NCBI RefSeq assembly: GCF_036898095.1
Contig: NC_090744.1
Span: 15,081,155-15,145,154 of the forward strand
Length of the DNA: 64,000 nt
Reading direction: 5' to 3'
Origin: Palaemon carinicauda
Taxonomy: Eukaryota > Arthropoda > Malacostraca > Decapoda > Palaemonidae
The notes under the pieces are model-generated. The model saw only the letters and a list, made by a program, of their open reading frames with translations, searched no databases and was not told the DNA's origin. Both the position numbers and the translations under genes were made by a program. Positions 47,653 to 59,385 of the stretch are shown here, one piece after another; the first letter of the stretch is position 1; every line of letters starts with the position of its first letter.

Positions 47653-49280
47653 GATGCCCCACTTCTGGAGAAGGTTCCTATTCTCCATGGTGGCTCTATC
47701 ATCTACCTCCTTGACCACATCATTTGTGAAGAAGTCCTTACCCTAGATATTGGAAGATATCAGCTTCCTGGGTTCGTGTTTCACTGCTGCTGCAGCAAAC
47801 ACGAACTCTCTACAGGCTCTCATGGCCTTCATATATGAGTACAGGTCCTTTACTAAGGAGGCCATGTGCAATTTTGCCATGACCATGAGCATGTCTGGGG
47901 TGCTTTTTAGGCCTGCACACATCTCGATGCAGTTCTGTAGGGATAGGAATGCCGCAAGTTTCTCCTTTGTCTCTTTCTCCCTGCGCAAGAGAAAGTCTGA
48001 CAGTTACGGGAGATTCTCGCTGAACTGTCATCTGCGATATCTGCATCCAACTTCGTTACTGAGAAGGTTAGGTGGACTTCTTTCCATTCCTTATCCTCCA
48101 TTGGCAGGGCTAATGACAGATGCCTACACTCATCTAGTGCAGGGCATTGTTTGCCTGCCTCCACTGCCTTGGCAACAGCTTTAAAAGCCTTCGACATAAA
48201 GGGGAAGGCTATTAAAGCAGGAGCAAGAAAGGTAGGATGCTTCTTGCTCAAGGCGGACATTTTCGAGTTTGTGTAACCCACTTTCTTCAGGCTGCTCAAC
48301 AAGAGAGCCTGTGCCTTGTCGTGGTCGGAAACCATGACCTCCTTCGGTTCCGTCTCCTCTTTTGACGCTGGCTCCTGCCTCAGTCGAATGAAACAGTCTG
48401 GGTAATCATTAAGGCTTGGCCAGAACTGGATGTCATCTAAGAGGATGGCTCCCATCTTCTCTGAGATGTAGAGTTTGCCGTTAGTAATCGGCATAAACTC
48501 TGCATACTTCCAGGAATTGGTTTCGGAGCAGCGTGGGAGGTCTTGGATTCTGGGTCGCTTGAATGACCTTCAGGAGGCGGTGAGTCGAGCTTCACAGAAC
48601 TCTTTCTCGAGCCTCGCTTCCCTTGCTTCGCCTTGATTGCGAATGTTCTCCATTAGGGCCGTAAGGTGGGCCAGAACGGCCTGGCTCATGTTGTCCAATG
48701 GAAGGGTAAAAGCGGAAGATGTCGAGGGTAACGGCTCCGGTGCCGGCACAGACGGAAGGGACTCCGACTCGAAATCATCTTCTTCTGGAGGTAGAGTAAA
48801 CTCCTCCTCTTGGTCATCCTTCATTTGACCCTTTCCAGTGTCCGTGGACACTTCAGACATCCTTTCCTCCTGGTGGATGTCCATACCTTGCAACGCCTCA
48901 CTGACATCCGTCTCGATGGCATTCTGGATGCAGGGAGGTCCGGGTCGTGCTTTAGGTACGACAGCCTCACTACCCGCTTTCGGGAACAGGAAGCTACGCA
49001 TCCTGTCGTTAGGCAGGTATGGTCCCGGAGAGTTCTTTTGGAAACCTCATACCCATTTGCGCAGCTTTTCTCGTGCGGCATCCCTCGACTCCGTTGACTT
49101 GGGGTCGTCAAAACCTTCGGTCTCCAAGGTCTGGCAAATGTTGCAGTCTTGAGGGTCCTTGTACCAAAGGGTTTCGGTAGTGATGGTGCAGGGTGCATGA
49201 GACCTGCACGCTTTGTGACCACAGAAATTCCTACTCCTGTGGTTACAGAAGATCACATTGCACTTCATTTGGGGTTTCTC
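47653..49280 (-). pseudogene. DIRS-E gag, truncated at 3' end
   Basis: Exon starts after an ACAG acceptor at 49281-49282; the first ATG is at 49268. The Cys/His cluster (CNVIFC, GHKAC, HAPC, CNIC) is present. A TGA at 49049-49047 replaces an Arg codon. Frameshifts occur near 48560 and 48030, with a stop at 47743. The frame reaches ENRNLL-like sequence (about 47690) and then runs into the deletion, so the basic C-terminal tail is missing. Confidence 0.75.
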
Positions 49281-51382
49281 CTGTAAAAAAAAAAAAAGAA
49301 AATTAAATGAGTATGCGGTTGTTTATCTCACATGATAAACAGATTATGCAAAATATCAATATTTCAACCATTATAGCTTAGGATAGTAACCTAGAAGGGA
49401 AATAGGAAAGACACATACTTGTGTCTCCTGTCCAGCCAATTGCTGTGACCTCCCCCAATATTAAAGTTATAGAGTTTCCTTATCAAGGCAAACTCAAAAG
49501 AGAAGGGTTCTAACCTATAGGGATAGAATAAGTGTATACTAACACTGACCCTTCTTAAATTATTTAATATTGTGGGGTAAGTTATTAACTGATTACTTAT
49601 CAGTGTATTGAAGGAATTCTTTTCTTTCAATATAGGATTGGTCTCAACAATAGACTGTGCCAGGATACACAAGATATGTTGGAAAATAACTACTATATAA
49701 TACATACTATAGTTTTCTGTCTGCAGTATATACTATACTGCAAATATACTGGCTACTGTAAAATCATATACTGTAGTTCAGCCGGCATATTGCCAGCTAG
49801 GCTAGCACCTAGCAGCATGGTTCGGCCGGCATGTCGCCGGCTGGATAGTAGATAGCAGCACCGGTCCAGCCAGCATGCCACCGGCTAAGTTAGTACTTGA
49901 CGGCACCGGTCCAGCTGGCATGCTGCCGGCTGGGTTAGTACCTGGAAGCACTAGCTGACAGAGAGGGAAAAAGCAAGGAGTGAAAGGCTGCCTTATTAAA
50001 ATGTATGTTTACAATAAATAAGGGTGTAAGTATATAACCTTTCTGCCTTCCTCCAGATTAAGGGTTCAAATGGAAGGGGAGAATGAATCATTCAGGCTTC
50101 CATCCAGCCACATGATCCGGTTTCAGGGATGTGGATGGCAGTCCAAGGGAGGACTGAAGAACACTCAACAGCAGAGGGGTCTCTCACCGGCAGCCGTCAC
50201 AGCTGGCACAACCTTTCCGGAGCTTTGCGTCCATAAGGGAAAGACCGAGCGACTATACAGCCACTTATGTAGGAGCCCGGCCGGCACTACGATCCACCCA
50301 GCAAGCGGGGAGATTGTAGGACGACGGCCACAGGATTGCGATAGCTAGGCCATCGCTAAAGGACAGAAAGGGGCAGGGAAGGGGTCCTGTATCTAGTGTA
50401 GGAGTAGGCGGCAGGATTGCCGCCACTCACACACAAGGGTGAAACTTTGTTCCAGTATTGTCGCCATCCTAAGCGGCAGAATGATATCTATTCTTCAGCC
50501 TAGGGTCTGCCTAAACAGGACTAGTCTTCTAGACCGCAAGGGAAAAGGTAACGCATTATACTACCACTTCAAGTGTGGCCTAGGGAGGCTTAGCTTCCTA
50601 TGCCGACAGCTCTAAGCCGGCAGGGGAGTGATTACTCGCCCTGCAGCCCGGCCGCCAACAGAAAGACTGAATACTCTGAGGTTCTGTCGAAAAGCCAAGT
50701 CGGGATACTCGCCGGCAAGGGTGGTAGACAGAAAATACTAGCCTAGTCAAGCCGGAGAGAACTACTCTATGGCAAGACCAAGATAGTGTTGTCGCCTATG
50801 GCGGCACTCAGAGAGAAGGAGGGATTACCCTTAAATCTCCACAGGAGACGAGTATCGAGTTATATAAATAATTCTAGGAAATATACTATCTCCTGTTGAA
50901 TTGATAAAACGATACACGAGGGTAAACGGGGATAGTGTATGAAAGTATACTAGAGGGCTTAGACTAGGTAGCCTAGCTTGGGCGAGATCTCGGTTACCCA
51001 AATCGCCGAAACTCTAACGTATACGACCGACGTAAGGAAGAGGAAATTTGTATGCATAAATATATCTTTACTAGTATAATTGTGCCTAAATAGCTTTCAT
51101 AGTTTATTAATGCTATTACAACCGGGATTGTCGTTCTGCTAACTAAATAACGACATCGCCCACATGGCGCCTCCGGTGGCCGGCCAAGCTCCATAGCACA
51201 TTAAATTAAAATAATTTCACTGTGAGGCAGGAGCTAAAAATTATACACAATAAAGATTAAATACTCAACTTTCCAGAGGCAGACGAAACTGGAGATTGCA
51301 TGATAAATCCTCTCAATAACGATAAAAATCGTTAGATAGCACGGAAAACCACTATGCGAAATTGCTACTGAAATAGGAATGA
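49281..51382 (-). other. DIRS-E 5' leader with intron
   Basis: Donor GTATGT at 49418 and acceptor at 49281 (138 nt). Where B and G have the first-exon ATG, E has ATT. CCGGC-rich at 49780-50700. CTAGGTAGCCTAG hairpin at about 50963-50976. Confidence 0.65.
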
Positions 51383-51696
51383 GCACCATCTTGGATCCTC
51401 GTAATAGTACGGGAGGAAGGGTAACCTTGATAATGGCTGCCCTTCTGTTTCGCCACTCTTCCCCCTCGAAACGAAAACGCTATTCGTGGTGAAGATTGCC
51501 ATGTGTCGTATCAAGATATAAATCCCCTAATATTATGCGATATCCTTAAGAGAAATTTGAAGGATATTCGCGCCAGGAGTTAGAATTCTGGAGACCTAAA
51601 GGTAAATTCTCTGGGAATATCACTCTAGCCAAATATCCCTTAGAAAGCTACCAATAGGAACCTTCCATCAGGACGACATGGCTTGAGCACAAAAAT
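51383..51696 (-). repeat. DIRS-E 5' inverted terminal repeat
   Basis: Inverted copy of the left end. Closes with GGCTTGAGCACAAAAAT. Confidence 0.88.
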
Positions 51697-51741
51697 ATCC
51701 TTAGAAAGCTACCTAAAGGAATCTTCCCTCAGGACGACATT
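51697..51741 (-). repeat. Orphan 45-bp DIRS end fragment
   Basis: It matches the inverse of 45495-45540 (AGAAAGCTACCTAAAGGAA then CTTCCCTCAGGACGACAT) and lies outside the E terminus, against gypsy-2. Confidence 0.75.
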
Positions 51742-52511
51742 ATAACCTCTCAAAACTCAATTTTACCTTCTAATAACAAATTAGGAATGCTTTTAGCTGT
51801 TTTCTCAGACATAATTGATACATTGCCTGCTGTGTCAAGTTGTATCAAAATTGGCTCACCATTTATGATTACTTCTACCATGATATGTTTCTTTGCATTT
51901 TTATTTACAGAATTTATGCAAAACGCAAAATCAGTTTCTGACTTATCCTGATTATTATGAACATTTTCTGCATTATTCTCTTGATCAATAGTATCAACTG
52001 TAGCATTTATTTTCTTTGTGTACTGTTTAGGGAATCTACAAGCAGTTGCAAGATTACCCATCTTTCTACAATTCTGGCATGTTTGTCCAGTAGCAGGGCA
52101 TTTCTTTGCTTCGTATGCAAGATGATCAGTTTTACCACACCCATAAGAGTTGGGTTTTTCCTATTGTTTCTGTGTATAGGCCTGATTCTGATATTTATGA
52201 ACATTAGTGTTAGGCACTTTTCTACAACTAGGCTTTGACATATTCCTTTTCTGATTCTCATTATTTTTTCACTTGGAACCTATTGTACTAATTTTAAAAT
52301 TTTCCATTCTATTGCTTGTAGAACTACCCTTCATGTTACTTTCCCTATTTGACGTTTCTAAAGCTCTGCCTATTATCAGTACCTTTTCTAATGTTAAATC
52401 TTTATCTTGCAATAATTTCTTTCTTAGTTCTTGTGATGTGCAATGTGCAATAACTTGATCTATGATAACATTTTCTAACTCTAGAAATTCACATGAAACC
52501 GCCAAATTCTC
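51742..52511 (-). pseudogene. Gypsy-2 gag end and protease, broken
   Basis: From 52511 down: a gag segment with LLQDKDLTLEKVLIIGRALE, then a Lys/Arg- and Cys-containing region (52260-52010) where zinc-knuckle-like CxxC remnants appear in shifted frames. An aspartic protease core follows, IQLDTAGNVSIMS (about 51855-51815), with Asp-Thr-Ala at the catalytic site. Stops or frameshifts lie near 52268, 52010 and 51748. The frame leads toward the pol half at 32430 across the DIRS-D/E block. Confidence 0.8.
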
Positions 52512-52840
52512 TTTTGGTCACAAGCCATGTAGTTCTGATGGAAGGTTCCTATTGGTAGCTTTCTAAGGGATATTTGGCTATAGTGATATTATCAGAGAAT
52601 TGACTTTTAGGTCTCCAGAATTCTTACTCCTGGCGCGAATATTCTTCAAATTTCTTTAAGGATATCGCATAATATCAGGGGACATATATCTTGATAAGAC
52701 ACATGGTAGTCTTCACCCCTAATAGCATTTTCGTTTTGAAGGGGAAGAGTGGCGAAACAGAAGGGGAGCCGTTATCAAGGATAACCTTCCTCCCGTACTA
52801 CTAAGAGTATCCAAGATGTCGCTCATTCCTATTTCTGTAG
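52512..52840 (+). repeat. DIRS-F 5' inverted terminal repeat
   Basis: Starts TTTTGGTCACAAGCCATG and matches the inverse of 51383-51696 and 63780-63976. Confidence 0.85.
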
Positions 52841-53069
52841 TGAAATTGGCACGTTGGCTTTCCTTGTTTATCTAACGTTTTTTATTGTTATTGAGAGGAA
52901 TTATAATGTAATCTCCAGCTTCTTCTGCCGCTGGAAAGTTGAGTATGCATTCTTTACAGTTTATAATTTTCAGCTCCTGCTTCACAGTGAACTTAGTGTA
53001 ATTTATTGTGTTATGGAGCTTGGCCGGTCACCGGAGTCGCCATGGGCGCTGTCATTTGTTATGCATGCA
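52841..53069 (+). other. DIRS-F leader, first part
   Basis: Aligned with the inverse of 51140-51380 in E (shared GGAGCTTGGCCGG). Interrupted by DIRS-G. Confidence 0.75.
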
Positions 53070-53410
53070 TTTTTGGGCTTAGGCTGATGGAAGTTCCTTC
53101 ATTAGTAGCTTCCTAAGTTATATGTGACTACAGCGATATATCCCAGAGAATTTACCGAAGGTACCCAGAATTCTAACTCCTGGAGCGAGTATCCCTTAAA
53201 TTTCTCCAAGGGATATCGCGTAAGGACGTATCTTGACACATCTCATAGCTATTTACACCCCGAATAGCCTTTCACTTCGAGAGGGAAAGTGGCAAGAAAA
53301 AATAGGAGAGTCGTTAAGAGGTAAACAACTCGACTCTCCTAATGTACTGTAAATAGTTCGGCCAACCGCCACCGCACGCCGCCACCAAATCATTCTTTCG
53401 TTTGTAGCTT
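53070..53410 (+). repeat. DIRS-G 5' inverted terminal repeat
   Basis: Inverted relative to 61330-61710. Begins TTTTTGGGCTTAGG and then jumps to CTGATGGAAG. Confidence 0.9.
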
Positions 53411-55465
53411 TGGTGGCCAGTATTTTTCCCGTGTTATCTCGCTGTTTTCGAAGCTTTTTCATCGCTGTGATGGATTCCCCTGCTTCATCAGCGTCTGGAA
53501 AGTTAAGTAATATCTTTTAATTGTGTAAATGTAAGCTCTTGCTAGTTTTGCTTTTCGATTGATATCGTAATTAACGTAACAAGAGCTGTTGCTGGCCGGA
53601 TGGCGTCATGAATGCGATCGTTCTTTTAATCATTTAGTTAGCAAGAACGATATTCCTAGCTTATTTGCTTTAATAACTTTAGCTATTTAGTATTTTAGCT
53701 AGGGATTTTTATATTATGTCATTGTTGTCGTGAATTTGGCTTTTAATTAGAGCCTCTCGAGTGCTAGACTTCTAGCCTAGGCACCATCACACCTCATGCA
53801 TGATATAACCTTCCTAGTAAAGATTATTGAAGCTCAGGCAATATTTTATACAATTAAGATATTACTGTTTATTTTCCTCTGCCATACTAGTATACTAGAG
53901 TTACGTAGAACGTTTCTCTATGCTCTTTAGCTTAATAGCTTTAGTGCTTTAGTATACTTTATATGTCCCCATTACTCTTGTATTGTCTTTTGGGGGAGAT
54001 AGATATCTCATATACCCCTTTAAGGCAATACTATCTCTATGAGATCTAAGAGTAATTCCCTTTCCCTCAGATTAGCCTAGGCTATCCTCAGTTAATTTAC
54101 TGTAACCTGTGGTTGGGTAAATTTTCTGGGCCGTTTCATTTCTCTCTCCTTTTCTCTGAGCCGGCAACTGAGTAGCTTGTCAGCATTGAGTTTGGAGTTG
54201 GGGACGGCACATCAGAGTAAGTCTGTGTTAGGCATCTGGCTACCTGGATTTATACCGGCAACTGAGTTAGCTTGTCGGTATTCCAGTAGGGCTAGTTGCT
54301 ATTCAGGAGGCTAGCCTCCTTAGATCTTGTAGAGGTTATTGTTTTACAATTTCCTCTTTATGGGTCTAGCAGACAGTCCTGTATTAGGGGTTCTTAACTG
54401 AAAGATAGGATTCTTCCCTGTTTTGATCCCTGGTACGAGATTCTGTTCTCTTTGAGTTCGTTTTCGGACGTTCTCTCATTGCCTAACCCAACCTAGGGAA
54501 TTGACTTTCCCTATTTGAGGTTACTATGAGGACAGAATCCTTCAGGTTAGGTAATGCCCTAGGGTATTACTTTACTTACGGACTATTCACCCCTTCCCCG
54601 CTATCTCTTTCGTGTTGAATGAACCAACACCCTATTGGCCGTGGTTCTACATAAGCTCCTGTGGACGTCTGTAGACCTGGCATGAGTTTTTCTATCTGCG
54701 GTTAGTCAGGCTGCTGACAGATAACCTCATATCTTTGAGTGTGCCTTAGAGTCCTCCCTTGGACTGCCTTCCATATGCCTTAAGATGGGATATGGTTGAG
54801 TGGAAGCCCGAATTAATTTCCCTCTTCCATTGGCACACTCTTTCAGGATGTAGACGACATAGCTGATCCTTTGTCGTCTTCTATCCTTATCTTTCTCTTT
54901 TACTGTCAATCATGGGCTACCGCCGGCAGTTAATTCTGCCGGCAATTTTGGATGGTTAGGCTAATAGTTCGCTGTTATCCCTTACCTTGGACATTGTTGA
55001 TCGATGGCCGTTGGTAAGGTTTTTCTAAGCCCCTCTACTGACAACTGAGTAGCTTGTCGGCAGCGGGCCTATGCCTTCCATCCATAATTTTAATTATAAT
55101 AGCCGGCAGTTGCCGGCAGGCCCGGCAGACGCCGGCCTGCTGGCATATGCCGGCTTGCCCAACATGCCGACAGTGTCGGCGGGGCCGGCAATACTGACGG
55201 CATACTGCCGCCGGCAACTGCTGTACCCAGAAAAATAAGATATTTTTTTTTCCAATCCTCAAGTGGTTCTTGAGCAGCCATTTGTGAGACCATCACATAG
55301 AGAGATGATTCTCTTCTATATTAATGGTTATGTCCATTAAAATCATCCACTATATTGAACATTATAAGAGGATGTGTCAAGAAGACACTATATATCTTGG
55401 ATATTTCCTCTGTTATTTAATTCTTTATGAATTTCCTAGTTCAATATGGGAGGAGGTCATAGCAA
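53411..55465 (+). other. DIRS-G 5' leader
   Basis: Non-coding. Three copies of a CCGGCAACTGAG-TAGCTTGTCGG type hairpin at 54161, 54255 and 55038, and a TGCCGGC-dense stretch at 55100-55215. A CATGCATGA palindrome lies near 53793, just after the TCTAGCCTAGGC hairpin. Confidence 0.7.
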
Positions 55466-57560
55466 ATGGCTGAGAGGGAAACACATGTAGGTGTCTTTCC
55501 TACATTATAGCTTACCCTATCCAAGCTAAATATAATAACTTATGTTATGTTGAAATCTGAAGATTTCACAGAAAACTCATTTGCTTTTCTTTTCCTTACA
55601 GGAGGAGCATCCCGAGTGCGGGAACAACTTTTGTAGGGTCCGCAGCAAGGACTTCTACGGACATGGCGTGTGTAGGTCTCATGCCCGCTGTTCTATCACC
55701 AAAGGGGCTCTCAAGTACTGGGACCCAGAGGTATGTACCGTGTGTGAGAAATTGGAAAAGGAGGCTTTTGATGAACAAAATTCTACGGAGTCTAGGGATG
55801 CAGCTAGGGCTACGCTGCGTAAATGGGTAAGAGGTTTTCAGAAGAACACCTCGGGCCCATACCTTCCTAATGTTAGGTTGAGGGACTGTCTCTTCCCCGG
55901 AGCTCGTGATGATTCCATCATCCCCCAGACGAAACCTCCAATCCCCTTGGTGCAGATTCAGGTTCAGAAGCCTAGAGAACTTGACATTGCGGATACTTTG
56001 GAGAGTATCCACCTGGATGACAATATGTCTGTCGTTTTCGAGGAGACCGAGAGGAATCTCCTCGTGGAAGAGTTGGAACAGAAGGCAGTTGTTCCTCCTA
56101 CTAGCGATGTGGAGAACGTTGAAGCGGTTTTGGTTTCTTCAGCGGCTGTGGCTGAACCAGCACCCTCAACCTCTTCGCAACCGCCTCAATTGGAGGCAAT
56201 TACGAACACTCTTCAATCCCTGATTTCCATGGTACACGACTTACAGAAGAAGTCTACCGAGAAAGAAACTACTTTCCGGTCGGAGATCGAGCAATTAGTT
56301 TCTTCGCGTTTATCCCCGAAGAAGCTAAATGTTAAGGACCTTCCTATGTTCTCTGACGTTAACCCGTGGAGGTATGCAGAGCATATGCCTATGTCAGCAG
56401 GCAAGATTTTCCTCTCGTAGAAACTGGGTACCGTACCAGTAGAGGAAATTGAGTTCTGGCCCAACAGAGTGTCCTACCCGGATTGTTATGTCCGGCTCAG
56501 AACTGAACCGGCATCGAAAGAAGAGACGGAGCCCAAGGAAGTAATTGTCCTTGAGCTTGCTAAGGCACAAGCGATGCTTACATCTAAATTAAAAGAGAGG
56601 GCATTCACTAGCTCAAAGGTGCCGGCCTTAAGCAAGAAACATCCATCATTTATTGCTGACCCTCAACGTGCTTTTCCCTTTATGGATAAAGGGTTTAAAG
56701 CAGCCCTGAAGGCTGTAAGGGCAGGAAAACCCTGTCCCACGCTAGAAGAAAGCAAGCCTTTCTCCCTTGCTTTCCCTTCAGATGATAAAGACTGAAAGGA
56801 CATTCATGTTACCTTCTCAGTCGGGAAGCTGGAGGCCGATATCGCTGGACATCAGTTCAACGAGGACCTCCCAAAGCTGTCAGAGTTTCTCCTGAAGAGA
56901 GAACACGAGAATAAGGAACGCTTGGCTGCGTCCATGTCTCTACAAACAGGGCTAGAAACGATGGCTAGCATTCCTAATAGTCCAGATATGTACATGGTCT
57001 TTGCCAAGGCTCACTTGGCTACAGTGACTGAAGACCTGTACAACTTTATCAGAGCAAGGGCGGCCTGTAGGGAGTTCGTGTTTGCTTCCGCTTCTGTAAA
57101 ACACGAACCTAGGAAGCTGATAGCTTCTAATATCTGGGGAAAAGACCTCTTTCCTAGTGATGTGGTCAAGGAGGTCGTAGATAAGGCTGCTTCGGAGAAC
57201 AGGAATCTCCTCTCCAAATGGGGCTTGTCTTTGAAGAGAAAATCTTCCGCTGAAGGGGGTCCCCAGCCGAAGAACAAGTCAAAGCGGCCTCGTTTGCCCT
57301 CTCGGCCAAGACAGCAACAGCTTCCCGTGGCCACGGTGTCCCAGACGGTGGCACAACCCACCACCACCTTTCAACTGGTGCTCCAAACACTGGCGTCACA
57401 GTCACCAGTCTTCACCCAAGCTTATGAAAGGCAATCGGCTTCCTCTAAGCCAATGTCTCGAGGCTCCTTTCGGGGCTCCTCTAGACGCCCCTTCAGAAGA
57501 AGAGGCAACAAAGGTGGTCGTGGCCAAGGAGGTAAATCCTCCAACCAGCACTCAAAATGA
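55466..57560 (+). pseudogene. DIRS-G gag with 21-nt first exon, two stops
   Basis: Exon 1 is 55466-55486 and the intron 55487-55601 (GTAGGT to TTTCCTTACAG). Exon 2 from 55602 continues in frame into EEHPECGNNFC and the Cys/His cluster. Stops at 56418-56420 (TAG) and 56793-56795 (TGA at a Trp codon of B) are the only breaks in about 650 codons. The C-terminus is basic (KNKSKRPRLPSR, then a RRRGNKGGRGQGG tract). Most complete gag frame along with B. Confidence 0.8.
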
Positions 57561-59385
57561 GATGCTGCCGGTAGGAGGGAGACTTCTATACTTTCAGGAT
57601 CGGTGGACCTTCGATCCTTGGGCCCACAGCCTGATCAAGATGGGACTGGGGTGGGGTTGGAACTCAACTCCACCAAGCTTTCCTCATTTCTTCCAACCCC
57701 CAACCCCAGTTTTGGAAGAATATGTTCAGGAATTACTAGACAAGAAAGTAATACGGAAAGCAAAGTTCATCAAATTTCAAGGAAGGCTATTCTGTGTTCC
57801 GAAGAAGGATTCGGAAAAGCTCAGAGTCATTCTGGACTTATCTCCACTCAACAAGTTCATTGTAAATTACAAGTTCAGAATGCTGACGCTTCAGCACATA
57901 AGGACCCTTCTGCCCAAAAGGGCATACACAGTCTCCATAGACATGACGGATGCGTACTGGCATGTACCAATCAACCGTCAGGTTTCCCCCTACCTAGGGT
58001 TCAAGCTCCAGAAAAAAAAAATACGTTTTCAGAGCTATGCCCTTCGGTCTGAACATTGCACCGAGAATATTCACAAAGCTTGCGAACGCAGTTATTCGAC
58101 AACTACACCTCAAAGGTGTTCAGGTGATGGCCTACCTGGACGACTGGCTGGTGTGAGCAGCATCCAAGGAAGGATGCGTGCAAGCCTCCAGAAAAGTGAT
58201 CCTAGGATTCAAGATAAATCTGAAGAAGTCTCGGCTGTCTCCGGCTCAAAAGTTCCAGTGGCTGGGAATTCACTGGGACTTACAGTCACATTGCCTCTCT
58301 ATGCCAAAAGCAAAGAGAAAGGAGATAGCAAGGGCCGTCAAAAGTCTTCTTCAATCTCGAAGGATATCAAGAAGACAACAGGAGAGAGTGTTGGGGTCTC
58401 TCCAGTTTGTCTCTTTGACGGACCCACTTTTGAGAGCACAGTTAAAAGATGCATCAACGATCTGGAGAAAATACGCTTACAACGATCGAAGAGATCTACA
58501 AAGACCATTACCAAATCGTCTGCGATCGATTCTCAAGCCATGGTCGGAAGCGAAGAACTTAAGAAGAAAAGTATCCTTGCAACCACCTCCTCCTGCAGTC
58601 ACCATCCACACGGATGCCTCAAAGGAAGGATGGGGGGTCATTCTCATCATCGGAAAGTGCAAGGAACTTGGTCTCCTCTCTTCAAGTCCTTCCACATCAA
58701 CTATCTGGAAGCCATGGCAGTGTTTCTTTCCCTGAAGAAACTGAAACTTCGCCACTCAATCCACGTTCGTCTGGTCCTAGACAGCGAAGTGGTTATGAGA
58801 TTCATAAATCGACAAGGTTCGAGATCGCCTCAGTTAAATCATGTGATACTAGCCATCTTTCATCTGTCCAAGAAGATGAAATGGCACTTATCAGTAGTCC
58901 ACCTTCAAGGATTCCGCAATGTGACGGCGGACGCTCTATCCAGGTTCAACCCAATAGAGTCCGAATGATCCCTAGACGCAGGATCATTCTCCTTCATATT
59001 GAGCAAAGTCCCAGGATTGCAAGTAGATCTCTTCGCAACGAGCGACAACAAGAAGTTGGCCCGGTACGTAGCCCCGTATGAGGATCCTCTAGAGGAAGCA
59101 ACGGACGCAATGTCCCTAGATTGGAACAGATGGTCCAGGATTTACCTGTTCCCACCAACCAACCTATTGTTGAAAGCCCTCGACAAATTGAGATCCTTTC
59201 GGGGGAGGGCAGCGATAGTGGCCCAAAAGTGGCCAGGCAGTGTCTGGTTTCCATTGATAACAGAACTACGCCTGAAGCTGATCCCGTTGCCGGAACCAGT
59301 TGTGACTCAACTAGTACAGAACTCGACTGTCTACGCTTCATCAGAGAAAACCCAGAACCTTCATCTCATGATTTTCTCACCTTAG
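57561..59385 (+). pseudogene. DIRS-G RT-RNase H, frameshifts and stops
   Basis: LPVGGRLLYFQDRWTF and SIDMTDAYWHVP precede a frameshift in an A-run at 58013-58022. The next frame holds VMAYLDDWLV followed at once by TGA (58156, Trp codon in D). The sequence continues with QKFQWLGIHWDLQSH. Frame changes again near 58620, beside the RNase H HTDASKEGWG motif, and LVLDSEVVMR and TADALSR follow. A TGA at 58966-58968 precedes the final DLFATSDNKKLARYV and YLFPP block, which ends at 59385. All catalytic acidic residues are present. Confidence 0.88.

Larger units (their letters stand above)
45474..51696 (-). mobile_element. DIRS-E, internally deleted YR retrotransposon
   Basis: 6.2 kb with both ITRs and an ICR, but RT-RNase H is completely missing: the recombinase N-terminal half joins the gag C-terminal part at about 47652. 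Its ITRs belong to the same type as DIRS-F. It would depend on proteins from other copies to move. Confidence 0.88.

Noticed and set aside
55100..55215. Regularly spaced GCCGGC words as a CRISPR-like array
   Set aside because: Spacing is irregular, units are very short, and this is eukaryotic transposon leader.
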